Source of the DNA: Pedobacter sp. AK013
Lineage (GTDB): Bacteria > Bacteroidota > Bacteroidia > Sphingobacteriales > Sphingobacteriaceae
Direction: 5' to 3'
Assembly: GCF_014205835.1 (NCBI RefSeq)
Contig: NZ_JACHCQ010000010.1
Coordinates: 82,311-146,310 of the forward strand
DNA length: 64,000 bases
A model generated the notes under the pieces. The model had not been told where the DNA came from. It made no database searches and saw only the letters and a program-made list of their open reading frames with translations. Position 1 is the stretch's first letter; every line of letters begins with the position of its first letter. Positions 8,187-16,141 of this stretch are shown one piece after another. A program made the translations under genes and the position numbers.

Positions 8187-8786
8187 ATGCACAACGAAAC
8201 AGACAATGGGCTTAGGGCCAAAAGTCTCCACTCAAATCCACTTAACTGGGTTGAAAAATATGCCGATTATCTTTACGGATTTGCGATGTCGAGATTGCGG
8301 GATGAAGATATAGCCAAAGATCTGGTGCAGGATACCTTTTTGGCAGGTTTGCAAAGATTAGACCATTTTGAAGGAAATAGTGAGGAAAAAACATGGTTAA
8401 CGGCTATCCTTAAAAACAAGATTGCTGATTTTTACCGGAAACGATCTTCCAGTGGGTTGAGCAATTTAAAACTAACAGATGCCGAGAGCGAACAGCAAAA
8501 TTTCTTTGACTCTGAAACAGGACATTGGAATGATAAATATCGGCCACAGGCCTTTGGTTTAGAGGTAGATAATCCTTTGATGATGAAAGAGCTGGGCAGC
8601 ATATTAAATAAATGTTTGGCAAAACTCCCTGGGTTATGGTTTTCGGTTTTCTCGATGAAACATATGGACGATCTGTCCTCCGAACTGATATGTACCGAAC
8701 TTAAACTTACTGCGGCTAATTTTTGGGTAATTATGCACCGCACAAAACTTAACCTGAGGGCATGCCTTCAAAAAAACTGGAACTGA
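8187..8786 (+). CDS. ECF sigma-70 family RNA polymerase sigma factor
   Basis: 199 residues. Region 2 is clear (YADYLYGFAMSRLRDEDIAKDLVQDTFLAGLQ, residues about 25-56, then WLTAILKNKIADFYRK). A long linker precedes region 4 (LGSILNKCLAKLPGLWFSVFSMKHMDDLSSELICTELKLTAANFWVIMHRTKLNLRACL). The family resembles the TIGR02943-type sigma factors found beside small anti-sigma genes. The next gene starts 1 bp after its stop and encodes a ZAS-type anti-sigma factor. A copy of the promoter motif shared by the neighbouring envelope-repair genes lies upstream, so this protein is the obvious candidate to read that motif. Confidence 0.95.
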   Translation: MHNETDNGLRAKSLHSNPLNWVEKYADYLYGFAMSRLRDEDIAKDLVQDTFLAGLQRLDHFEGNSEEKTWLTAILKNKIADFYRKRSSSGLSNLKLTDAESEQQNFFDSETGHWNDKYRPQAFGLEVDNPLMMKELGSILNKCLAKLPGLWFSVFSMKHMDDLSSELICTELKLTAANFWVIMHRTKLNLRACLQKNWN

Positions 8787-8787
8787 T

Positions 8788-9054
8788 ATGACGAGCGCGC
8801 TAAGAAATATAATTTATAACTGTAAACAAGCTACTTTTTTAATCGAAAAAAGACTTGCCGGAAAAATTACAGCTGCCGAAACCCTACAATTGCATGTTCA
8901 TCTGGCGGGTTGTTCGGTATGCAAAATTTATCAGCAACAAAGTATATTGATCAATCAGGTATTTATCGGCTTTAATGATAATGATTTTAAGCTGGATCAG
9001 GCCTTTAAAAAAACATTAACGGAGAAGATTAAAAAAGAAATAAATAAAAATTGA
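8788..9054 (+). CDS. Zinc-finger (ZAS/HC2) anti-sigma factor, soluble
   Basis: 88 residues. The ZAS signature is H38-x3-C42-x2-C45 (HLAGCSVC) with an upstream Cys at 12. There is no transmembrane helix, so unlike membrane anti-sigma factors it should act in the cytosol, as RsrA-like redox sensors do. Thiol oxidation releasing zinc and the sigma factor is a plausible switch, but this is inference. It is directly coupled to the sigma gene (1-bp gap). Confidence 0.85.
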   Translation: MTSALRNIIYNCKQATFLIEKRLAGKITAAETLQLHVHLAGCSVCKIYQQQSILINQVFIGFNDNDFKLDQAFKKTLTEKIKKEINKN

Positions 9055-9060
9055 TTTTTC

Positions 9061-9090
9061 TTGTAAGGTTTTACTTATTGCTTCGACTAA
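9061..9090 (+). promoter_or_regulatory. ECF-type promoter motif upstream of the Met-repeat gene
   Basis: TTGTAAGG (9061-9068), 15 bp, CGACTAA (9084-9090); same boxes and spacing as at 5043. The ATG is 24 bp downstream of the second box, giving a normal short leader. Confidence 0.75.
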
Positions 9091-9114
9091 GGAATAAACA
9101 AAACGCATAAAAAC

Positions 9115-9378
9115 ATGAAAAATCAAATTTTAAAATCAACAGGAAAATTTCTTATGGCTGCTGTAGTTGTGGCTGGTCTTTCGTTATCGGGTTATGCTTC
9201 AACCAGTAGTCCATTGCAGGAAAAAATGTCTAAAATGAAACAAGACAAAATGGAGAAAAAGAAAATGGACAAGATGGAAAAGGATAAAATGAGTAAAATG
9301 AAAACCGATTCTATGAAAAAAGCCAAAATGGAAAAAGCTAAGATGGCGAAAGGCAAAATGTCGAAAAGTAAAATGTAA
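9115..9378 (+). CDS. Secreted methionine/lysine-repeat protein (MXKDX-like, MrpX-like)
   Basis: 87 residues. A signal peptide (about residues 1-28, ending GYA) is followed by a low-complexity mature part of about 59 residues in which Met recurs every 3-5 residues, 12 in all, mostly as KM within Lys/Asp/Glu/Ser. It resembles the pentapeptide MXKDX repeat family often found beside ECF sigma genes, and the Met-rich MrpX peptide of the Azospira hypochlorite-scavenging system. A likely role is a sacrificial methionine sink recycled by methionine sulfoxide reductases. It has its own ECF-type promoter and a strong terminator after it. Confidence 0.85.
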   Translation: MKNQILKSTGKFLMAAVVVAGLSLSGYASTSSPLQEKMSKMKQDKMEKKKMDKMEKDKMSKMKTDSMKKAKMEKAKMAKGKMSKSKM

Positions 9379-9381
9379 AAC

Positions 9382-9417
9382 AACAGGCAGGAAAGCGTTG
9401 TCTTTCCTGCCTGTTTT
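9382..9417 (+). terminator. Intrinsic terminator after the Met-repeat gene
   Basis: A perfect 14-bp stem (9382-9395 with 9402-9415) and a 6-nt loop, ending in TTTT. It separates the Met-repeat gene from the peroxiredoxin gene, which may then receive only read-through. Confidence 0.85.
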
Positions 9418-9428
9418 AACACAATAAA

Positions 9429-10010
9429 ATGAAAAGAATTATACTATTTAGTGCTTTAATTTTTGGATTATCGCTACAGGTAAAAGCACAAAAAGGCTTA
9501 AAAGAAGGAAATAATGCCCCAATGTTTAGTGGGGTTGATCAGAATGGCAAAACGGTAAGCTTGAAAAATGCGCTTAAAGCACATCGATCTGTAGTACTGT
9601 TTTTTTATCGTGGTCAATGGTGTCCTTATTGTAATAAACATATTAAAGAACTCCAGGATTCTTTAAGCCTGTTAAGTGGGAAAGATGCTTATGTTATAGG
9701 TGTTACACCCGAAACGAAAGAAAACATTGATAAAACAATTAAAAAAACAAATGCTGGTTTTTCTATCCTCCAGGATAAAGACGATGAGATTATGAAGGCC
9801 TATAATGTTAACTTTGTTATGGACGAAGCAACCTTTACCAAATACAAGGGTTACGGGATAAATTTAGAAGATAACAATGGGAATACCCGGCATACTTTAC
9901 CCGTTCCAGCAACCTACATTATCGATCGTTCAGGTAAAATTAAATATGTCCATTTCGATCCCAACTACCAAAAAAGAGCCTCGGTAAAACTTTTGCTTTC
10001 CAAACTTTAG
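9429..10010 (+). CDS. Secreted peroxiredoxin-like (AhpC/TSA) protein
   Basis: 193 residues with an N-terminal signal peptide ending near QVKA. The thioredoxin-fold AhpC/TSA domain has VVLFFYRGQWCPYCNKHIKEL with a Cys pair in WCPYC, VIGVTPET and a C-terminal VPATYIIDRSGKIKYVHFD strand. Such proteins reduce peroxides or disulfides in the envelope. It starts 50 bp after the Met-repeat gene, behind the terminator, and completes the redox block. The second Cys of WCPYC makes a thiol-disulfide reductase role an alternative. Confidence 0.88.
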   Translation: MKRIILFSALIFGLSLQVKAQKGLKEGNNAPMFSGVDQNGKTVSLKNALKAHRSVVLFFYRGQWCPYCNKHIKELQDSLSLLSGKDAYVIGVTPETKENIDKTIKKTNAGFSILQDKDDEIMKAYNVNFVMDEATFTKYKGYGINLEDNNGNTRHTLPVPATYIIDRSGKIKYVHFDPNYQKRASVKLLLSKL

Positions 10011-10037
10011 GTCGATTTAATAAAACAATCTTTAATT

Positions 10038-10069
10038 ACACCCAGTGCTGTTTTAATGGCGGTGGGTGT
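10038..10069 (+). terminator. Probable terminator after the peroxiredoxin gene
   Basis: ACACCCA (10038-10044) pairs with TGGGTGT (10063-10069), followed by TTTTTGC. The loop is 18 nt with weak inner pairing. Confidence 0.5.
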
Positions 10070-10170
10070 TTTTGCTTAGTATTTGATAGCTGGAACTTTT
10101 TAGCCTTAAAATTTTGGAAATAATTTAGTGTTTTGCTGCGAGCTTACGCTAAAATAAAAACCGCTAATTA

Positions 10171-10231
10171 AACCATATAAGACATAGAAGAAGATATAAG
10201 CTTATATGGTTCTTAAATTTCTTATATGGTT
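10171..10231. repeat. Three copies of an 11-bp motif AACCATATAAG (one inverted)
   Basis: AACCATATAAG at 10171-10181, and its reverse complement CTTATATGGTT at 10201-10211 and again at 10221-10231. It lies in the 460-bp noncoding stretch 10011-10473 and forms a hairpin with either downstream copy. It is likely a dispersed intergenic element; function unknown. Confidence 0.7.
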
Positions 10232-10310
10232 AATACCCTTTCGTTTTATCATGCAGATGAACAGTGTTTTGCGCCATGCAAACCGCAAAAATAGAACGCA
10301 GTTTTAGCCA

Positions 10311-10415
10311 TTTAGCCCCGAGTGAAAGCGTTACCCTGCAGGTTGAGGCACGAAGCCGAAGCGTAAAGCCTAACACGGGAGCCAACTTGGTTTGATGCAG
10401 CAGCCCTGCGCTCCG
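10311..10415. repeat. Diverged copy of a dispersed intergenic repeat (partner at 54761-54860)
   Basis: Shared blocks with 54761 onward include TTAGCCCCG, GCGTTACCCTGCAG, CGAAGCGTAAA, ACGGGA and GCGCTCC, in the same order. No protein is credible here despite an open frame. It occupies most of the rest of the noncoding stretch before the oxidoreductase gene. Confidence 0.6.
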
Positions 10416-10473
10416 AAAGAACAAAAGATACTGACCTTAATGTAAAACGGTGATGATTTTATCTGCCTGTTAT

Positions 10474-11448
10474 TTATTTCCGCGTAAAATCATCCATTAA
10501 TTTCATGGTAATCAATGCATCCTCACCACTACATGGATTTTGTCCCTTGCCTAAAAAGTAATCAACTACCTTTTCGATCATGGGTTGTTGCACATGCGGT
10601 AAGGGTTCAAATGCATATTCTTCAGTTGACAGATCAGTTGTAACCATAATGCTATTGCCGAACATCGGGAAACTGATATGACCTTTTGATCCATATATTA
10701 CGCAACTATCTGCATGATCTTGTGGCGAAACAGAGAAGCACCAGCTGCCAGTGAAAATAACTCCGTTTTCGAACAGGATATTACCCACAACCAGATCATC
10801 AACCTTGGTATTTTCCTGTTGCCTGGCGGTAATGCCTATGGCATTTTTCACATCGCCGAAATAATAAGTCATTAAATCTAATTGATGGGGAGCCAGATCA
10901 TGAAATAAACCACCGCCAGAAATGGCCGGGTTAATCCGCCAATTATTAGCTGTTTTTGCAATAAGTGCAGGGTTGGGCGATTGGAGCATTTTTAACCGGA
11001 CTAAACGTATATCGCCAATAGCATGTGCAGCCAATAGTTCTTTAACTTTTAAAAACATGGGTTGAGCCCGGCGGTAGTGGGCTACGCAAAGCTTCACCTT
11101 TAATTTGTTGGCCGCATTGGTCATGCGGTGAGCAGCTTTGGCATCTAAAGTCATGGGTTTTTCTACATATACTGGCTTGCCCGACTTTAAAGCTTCAATA
11201 GCATAAGCTTCGTGCTGCAGGGGTGGGGTAGCAATGTATATGGCATTAATTTCCGGATCATTAATCAATTGAGAAGCATCATCATACCATTTAGGCACTT
11301 GATGTCGCCTGGCATAATCAGCCGCTTTAGCACCGTCGCGGCGCATTACTGCAACAAGTTTGGAATTGTTTACCTTATTAAAAGCTGGTCCGCTTTTTAC
11401 TTCTGTTACATCTCCACAACCTATAATTCCCCACCTTATTTCTTCCAT
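10474..11448 (-). CDS. Gfo/Idh/MocA-family NAD(P)-dependent oxidoreductase
   Basis: 324 residues. N-terminal Rossmann fold with IRWGIIGCGDVTEVKSGPAF, then YIATPPLQHEAYAIEALKSGKPVYVEKPM, the EKP motif of the family near residue 97. The C-terminal domain has GGGLFHDLAPHQLDLMTYYFGD. These enzymes oxidise or reduce sugars and inositol-like polyols in the cytoplasm; the substrate is not readable. It is a lone gene, divergent from the small gene at 11796. Confidence 0.92.
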   Translation of the reverse strand: MEEIRWGIIGCGDVTEVKSGPAFNKVNNSKLVAVMRRDGAKAADYARRHQVPKWYDDASQLINDPEINAIYIATPPLQHEAYAIEALKSGKPVYVEKPMTLDAKAAHRMTNAANKLKVKLCVAHYRRAQPMFLKVKELLAAHAIGDIRLVRLKMLQSPNPALIAKTANNWRINPAISGGGLFHDLAPHQLDLMTYYFGDVKNAIGITARQQENTKVDDLVVGNILFENGVIFTGSWCFSVSPQDHADSCVIYGSKGHISFPMFGNSIMVTTDLSTEEYAFEPLPHVQQPMIEKVVDYFLGKGQNPCSGEDALITMKLMDDFTRK

Positions 11449-11589
11449 TATACAATCGTTTTAAAAGGTTGAATTTAGAAAATATTGCCCGAAAAAGGGT
11501 TGGATTGCAGAAATTTGGTGCCCGGGTAAGCAAATAATAACAGGATATGCCTTTGGAGGTGGTTGTTGGTTTAGCTAATTTTAGTTAAG

Positions 11590-11690
11590 TAAAAAAGAAA
11601 AGGGATTCACTTTGAGAGTGATCCCTAATCAACTAACCAAACAAATCTATTCCGGAAACCACCCCGGAATCAACATATAAACGAAAGAAT
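11590..11690 (-). ncRNA. Candidate minus-strand small RNA with terminator (low confidence)
   Basis: Read on the minus strand, the stretch contains ATTCCGG/CCGGAAT (11670-11664 with 11655-11649). After it comes a second hairpin, AGGGATCACT with AGTGAATCCCT (11626-11617 with 11611-11601), followed by TTTTCTTTTTT, a good terminator. It lies in the 347-bp gap between two divergent genes and ends before the oxidoreductase start. The transcript's 5' end is uncertain: a TAATTTTG box at 11770-11763 has no matching TTG. The terminator could instead belong to an unannotated leader. Confidence 0.35.
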
Positions 11691-11795
11691 TAGGAGATTG
11701 TTTTGTTAAGTTTATGTATTTGGTGTTTTTTTTGAAAAAAAAGAAAAATAAGGTCAATTATCCAAAATTAGCCTCTCTTTTTTTAGCTTTGTACT

Positions 11796-11993
11796 ATGCA
11801 AAATCTTTCCAAGAAGCTTCAGATTGATCTTATAGAACTTAAGGCAAAATATGCCTTTATTATGGATGAACTTGAAGAGACATTTGCCGATGCTTACCTA
11901 ACGAAATTGCAAGCTAAACATCGCCTGGCCGAGCAGATGATGATAGAAATGGAAAGGATACTCACCGATGAGGCTGGCGAGCATGAAATCTAA
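11796..11993 (+). CDS. Small helical protein of unknown function
   Basis: 65 residues, almost entirely helical and charged (LIELKAKYAFIMDELEETF, AKHRLAEQMMIEMERIL), so probably a short coiled coil. No known family recognised. It stands alone with no same-strand neighbour. A TAGCTTTG box sits 5 bp before the ATG, too close for a normal leader. Confidence 0.6.
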   Translation: MQNLSKKLQIDLIELKAKYAFIMDELEETFADAYLTKLQAKHRLAEQMMIEMERILTDEAGEHEI

Positions 11994-12145
11994 TCTACTA
12001 AAATAAAAAGATCATTATTGATTAAATTAATTTAAAGTAAAAGGGTACCATCTCATTTATTTGGAACTTTCATCCACGCAGCTGTCCCAACTTCGATCAT
12101 AAATCTGCTCAAATTGAAAAAATAGTGGTAACCATGCAATTTATG

Positions 12146-13099
12146 CTACCTTTTTTTTAAGGCAGGTGGTATGCTAAAAGTGGGTTTTTTGTCGGCATCT
12201 TTAAAGTTTACTTCCATAAAGTAGCGTTTTTGTTTAATGATGTAATTTTCTATAAACCATACAATATCAGGTAGGTTTTCAACCATTGGCGAGCCAGCTA
12301 TTTCATGCCCCATATCTTGCACATATTGAAAGTAATACGGGTATCGGTTTTTTCTGAAAGTACGCGCAAGATACTTAGAACCAAAAAAGCCTCTGTTAAG
12401 TAATCTCACTTTGTTATAGGGTACAAGTTTATCTGCTGTACCATGGAAAAGCATGGTAGGTGCTGGTGGAATGGCATATTTTGGCGCACCGTGATAACTT
12501 AATATTGCCCCGGCAAAAGAAATTACACCTTTATATTGAAAATGCAGTGGTAGTTTAGTCGATAATGCTGTAGCATTGCGCTTGTTATAATCAGCATGTA
12601 GTGCGGTAATAGCGCCCGCACTTGATCCTGATAAGATGATCATTGCCGTATCGATACCGAGTTCTTTTGCATTTTTGATCAGATAGGCTGTTGCATCGAA
12701 AACATCTGTTGTAGCCGTATCAATAGCTGCTTTTAAATTAGAGGTATTAAATGGACTAGGAAATTTCTTGCCCTTAAGGCCTAGTCTGTAGTCAACTGAA
12801 ACTACTTTATAGTTATGTGCTATTAAAGCGTTAAAGTATTGATCAAATAACTTGCTGTCTCTGCGCCCCATTACAAAACCACCACCAAATACAAAAAGTA
12901 TTGTTGGCTTAGTTTCTGTTATTTTGCCACTGTAATAAATATCTAATTTCAGTGCGCCTGAATCGGTTTGCGAAAATATTTTAGTGTCTACATGATATTT
13001 CTTATCCTGGAGTACAATTTGTCCTATTGAAGATAAAGAGCTAAATAAAAGCGCTAGGAACAGCATGCTTAGCGGATATACTTTGTTATTGGGCATCAT
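12146..13099 (-). CDS. Secreted alpha/beta hydrolase (carboxylesterase/lipase-like)
   Basis: 317 residues with a signal peptide. Oxyanion-hole region TILFVFGGGFVMGRRD (GGG in place of HGGG), nucleophile elbow GSSAGAI near residue 154, the acid in FHGTADKLVPY and the catalytic His in DMGHEIAG. It should hydrolyse esters in the periplasm or outside the cell; substrate unknown. A monocistronic gene. The 12000-12145 gap downstream shows no clear feature. Confidence 0.85.
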   Translation of the reverse strand: MMPNNKVYPLSMLFLALLFSSLSSIGQIVLQDKKYHVDTKIFSQTDSGALKLDIYYSGKITETKPTILFVFGGGFVMGRRDSKLFDQYFNALIAHNYKVVSVDYRLGLKGKKFPSPFNTSNLKAAIDTATTDVFDATAYLIKNAKELGIDTAMIILSGSSAGAITALHADYNKRNATALSTKLPLHFQYKGVISFAGAILSYHGAPKYAIPPAPTMLFHGTADKLVPYNKVRLLNRGFFGSKYLARTFRKNRYPYYFQYVQDMGHEIAGSPMVENLPDIVWFIENYIIKQKRYFMEVNFKDADKKPTFSIPPALKKR

Positions 13100-13231
13100 C
13101 TATATTTTTAGGAAGAGTTCGCTAATTGCCAAATCAGATCGGCTTTAATTTCTATGCTAATTTATTGCATTTTCAGCTCTGGTGCAATTAGATTTTAAAC
13201 ATTAATTTACCCGGTTATAACTGCCATTGTA

Positions 13232-14758
13232 CTATTTTTTGTAGCCATTTAACCTAAATAATAAGATGTTTTTGCAAATAACACCATTCCTGAAAACAGG
13301 TGCAATGGTTGGTGCTTTACAACTTTTAAATTGAGACTTAATAAAACTTATACTGTTTTCATCGTAAAGATTAGAAGGGACAATGTAATATGCGTTATCG
13401 CCAAGAGATAATTTCTGTTTATTTTGGTTCGACCAGTAATACTGGTGAAGATCAAATATTTCTCCAATACCATAGGTATGCAAACCAGTTTTGGTGCAAA
13501 CATAAAAATCTAAATGTGCTGCAGGAAACCACTTTGTAATCACAATGCTGCTGATTGTTTTATCCTTCTTTGATGAATGATCCACACGGTAAATAGAATC
13601 AATTATTCTGCCTGTTTCTTTCCAGCCATATAAATCTAAGGTGGGGTCGCCCGTACCTAAATGCATGGGGCCTTTTTGAGTTGAAAATGTGCCCTTGTAA
13701 AAATTAATTGCGATGAGGCCTGCACTTATTACGAACACGAAAAACAGCATACTAGCAGCAATAATGGCTTTTACTTTTGATAAGGTAAAAGACTCCAGTT
13801 TTAATGCTGAAAGGAATATTAAACAGCTATAGGCTGGGCCAGACCAATGCGGCAATGTATCTCTAAAAATTGAAAGAAAAACCAGCGTAGCAATAAGTGG
13901 TAGCGCACAATATAATAGCAGTTGTATTTCGCTTTTAAGATGGTGTTTGGTTTTGATGAAACTAAAAACTGCAATCCACGCCAGAAAAAAAACAATAGGA
14001 TTATTGTAAAATATTTGGCCGCTAATTTCTCTGGCGAAAGCCAATGGATTTATGCCAGCGTGTAACAGGCTAACCCGGTTACTATGGTAGGTATAGGTGA
14101 TGAAATGGTGTTGGATATTCCAGATGATGAATGGAGATACTATAATTAAACTAATTAAGGCCGAAACATACATACCGCTCTGCAGCATCAATTTTCTATT
14201 GCTAAACAGCGCAAACAGTGCAACGGCTACCCATAAGTAGATACCATGGATCTTACACATCATACAAAGGCCTGTTGCCACCCCGAACCAGCACCAGAGA
14301 CTTAATGTGGGTAGACCCTGGCGAACAGATTTGGTAATTTTAAGCAACAAAAAGATGCTCCATAACCAGAAAACCATTTGAGGGCTATCTGGCAAAATAA
14401 ACGTCCCGGCAATAATGCTGCAGTAAAAAGACGAAGAATAAAGCAAAACAGCCAACCAGCCTACACGGTTATTAAGGAGTAATTTACCAATTTTATATAC
14501 AATTACTGTACCTATCGTGGATGATATTATGGCGCCTAGCCGAACCGCTAATTCGTTATGGATATACAAATTTGCAGTTGTTGTTCTAATTAACCACGCC
14601 ACAAATGGAGGATGATCAAAATAATTCCACTCCAGATTTAAAGCATATGTCCAGTAATATACCTCGTCATTTCCAAGGGCCATTGTTGAGGCTATAATCA
14701 GTTTGATCACGGTCATCACCATGATAAAAAGCCAAAGTTTAACCGGAATTTGTTTCAC
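13232..14758 (-). CDS. GT39/ArnT-like integral-membrane glycosyltransferase
   Basis: 508 residues, about 11-12 hydrophobic spans. The first periplasmic loop has YYWTYALNLEWNYFDHPPFVAWLIR, the acidic and DHPP pattern of the PMT/ArnT family that transfers sugars from polyprenyl-phosphate donors. A soluble C-terminal domain of about 140 residues follows. It starts immediately after the stop codon of the PAP2 gene (0-bp gap), suggesting the two act together on lipid-linked intermediates. Confidence 0.88.
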   Translation of the reverse strand: MKQIPVKLWLFIMVMTVIKLIIASTMALGNDEVYYWTYALNLEWNYFDHPPFVAWLIRTTTANLYIHNELAVRLGAIISSTIGTVIVYKIGKLLLNNRVGWLAVLLYSSSFYCSIIAGTFILPDSPQMVFWLWSIFLLLKITKSVRQGLPTLSLWCWFGVATGLCMMCKIHGIYLWVAVALFALFSNRKLMLQSGMYVSALISLIIVSPFIIWNIQHHFITYTYHSNRVSLLHAGINPLAFAREISGQIFYNNPIVFFLAWIAVFSFIKTKHHLKSEIQLLLYCALPLIATLVFLSIFRDTLPHWSGPAYSCLIFLSALKLESFTLSKVKAIIAASMLFFVFVISAGLIAINFYKGTFSTQKGPMHLGTGDPTLDLYGWKETGRIIDSIYRVDHSSKKDKTISSIVITKWFPAAHLDFYVCTKTGLHTYGIGEIFDLHQYYWSNQNKQKLSLGDNAYYIVPSNLYDENSISFIKSQFKSCKAPTIAPVFRNGVICKNILLFRLNGYKK

Positions 14759-15442
14759 TTAAATGAGATTAGCCTGATTGGCAATTTTAAGCTGTTTATA
14801 TCTTCTGTTAAGCTTTGCCGATCTGAAAAGTTTAAGGTCGTATACCTGATGATAGCTCAAAATTGCGCAGATTATACCGGCGATTGCACCAAAAATTACA
14901 TCAATAAGAAAATGTTGTGCCAGGTATATGCGTGAATAACCGATTAAAAGAGCGAAAAATAAACAATAAGAAGAGATTTTCTTTTTCCTGAAAACCAAAA
15001 CCAACACTGTCGCCAGGGCAAAAGCAGATGCGGTATGACCTGAAGGAAAAGAATTTTGACCATGCATATTAACCCCTTCAACAAAATGAGTATACTGAAA
15101 TGAAGTCTGTTCAAAAAAATATTTTGGCCGTGGCATGTGAAAAATTCTTTTAGCAACCTGAACAAGTAGTCCTGAATAAATATAAGCGAGTGCTAAAGTA
15201 AAGGCTTTTTTCTTTTTCCGAAGTGCTAGCAGAATAGCCGCCGCCAGGATGCTGATTAAACCATCTCCGAAATTAGTAACATACTTAAAAAAAATATCTA
15301 GCCAGGCTGGATGAAACCGGTTAAAAATGAGGAATCCATCTGTTTTGGAAAAGCTAAAATTAAAAATAAGTGCCAACAGAAGTATTGACATTGCAGTAAA
15401 GAAATAGTAATTGAGTTCGGTCAATCTTTTTATCGTGCGCAT
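14759..15442 (-). CDS. PAP2-family membrane phosphatase
   Basis: 227 residues, about six membrane spans. All three PAP2 motifs are present: KRIFHMPRP (KX6RP), PSGHTAS, and SRIYLAQHFLID (SRX5HX3D). Members dephosphorylate undecaprenyl pyrophosphate or other lipid phosphates on the outer face of the inner membrane. The directly following GT39 enzyme uses polyprenyl-phosphate sugars, so a shared role in lipid or lipid A decoration is reasonable. Confidence 0.93.
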   Translation of the reverse strand: MRTIKRLTELNYYFFTAMSILLLALIFNFSFSKTDGFLIFNRFHPAWLDIFFKYVTNFGDGLISILAAAILLALRKKKKAFTLALAYIYSGLLVQVAKRIFHMPRPKYFFEQTSFQYTHFVEGVNMHGQNSFPSGHTASAFALATVLVLVFRKKKISSYCLFFALLIGYSRIYLAQHFLIDVIFGAIAGIICAILSYHQVYDLKLFRSAKLNRRYKQLKIANQANLI

Positions 15443-15698
15443 GCCCGGGTTTTTAACGCAAAACTATTAGCTATATATCATCTGAAAGTTAAGACAACGT
15501 CATGTTTATGTCATTCCGCTAAATTTTAGAATTAATTATCAATCTGCATGTTGATTGAATTAAGCTCAATTACCAGCGCAAGGGAAGTGATTACATGAAA
15601 GGAAGCCCTTTGTTAACATTTCTTAATAAGTTAATATGAAAACGCTGATAAGTTAAAATGCTTTGTCTTGCTTTGCGGCAAAAGATTAATAATTGATT

Positions 15699-15929
15699 AT
15701 GCAAAACAGTCAGGTAAAGATTAGCCCAGATCTACAACAGTTTATTGATAAGTTTGAGCCCAGCAAATTTAAACTAATGTCTCGCGGGATAGAAATCAGG
15801 GGGATAAACGATATACAAAGGAATATTGCTCAAGCAAGAGAAATTATAGAAAGATTAAAACTTCGTTTAATTGTTTCGCATAATGCAGAAATGCTTAGTT
15901 ACCGTGGTTTTGAAGTAAATAACTTTTAA
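15699..15929 (+). CDS. Small conserved-looking protein, unknown
   Basis: 76 residues from the ATG at 15699. It appears alpha/beta with a central helix (DIQRNIAQAREIIERLKLRLIVSHN). No motif recognised. It is convergent with the M60 peptidase gene, with a MITE-like element between them. Confidence 0.5.
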   Translation: MQNSQVKISPDLQQFIDKFEPSKFKLMSRGIEIRGINDIQRNIAQAREIIERLKLRLIVSHNAEMLSYRGFEVNNF

Positions 15930-16006
15930 GTCACTAAAAAGGTCATTGTTTTAATACGATGAACTAGGTCAAAAAGAAGAAATGTATGTGGCTGTGAAAT
16001 AAAACA

Positions 16007-16132
16007 GGCTGTATCATATTGTTGTGCTGAGTTTGTTAAATTATTTGCTTAAATTTCTGATATATAGATGTTTGCTATTATATCGAAGCTCAAGGCGACA
16101 AATTCGAATAAAATTACAAATATGATACAGCC
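16007..16132. mobile_element. MITE-like element with 14-bp terminal inverted repeats
   Basis: GGCTGTATCATATT at 16007-16020 and its exact reverse complement at 16119-16132, with a 98-bp AT-rich interior and no open frame. Ends of the type GGCTGT(A/C)TCAT are common for Bacteroidota insertion sequences, so this may be a non-autonomous derivative. No clear target-site duplication was seen. The long interior makes a simple bidirectional terminator unlikely. Confidence 0.5.
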
Positions 16133-16141
16133 CGTAAATTG

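Noticed and set aside
10230..10424. 64-residue minus-strand frame
   Set aside because: It lies on two dispersed repeats, has repeat-like composition and no domain; a shadow frame.
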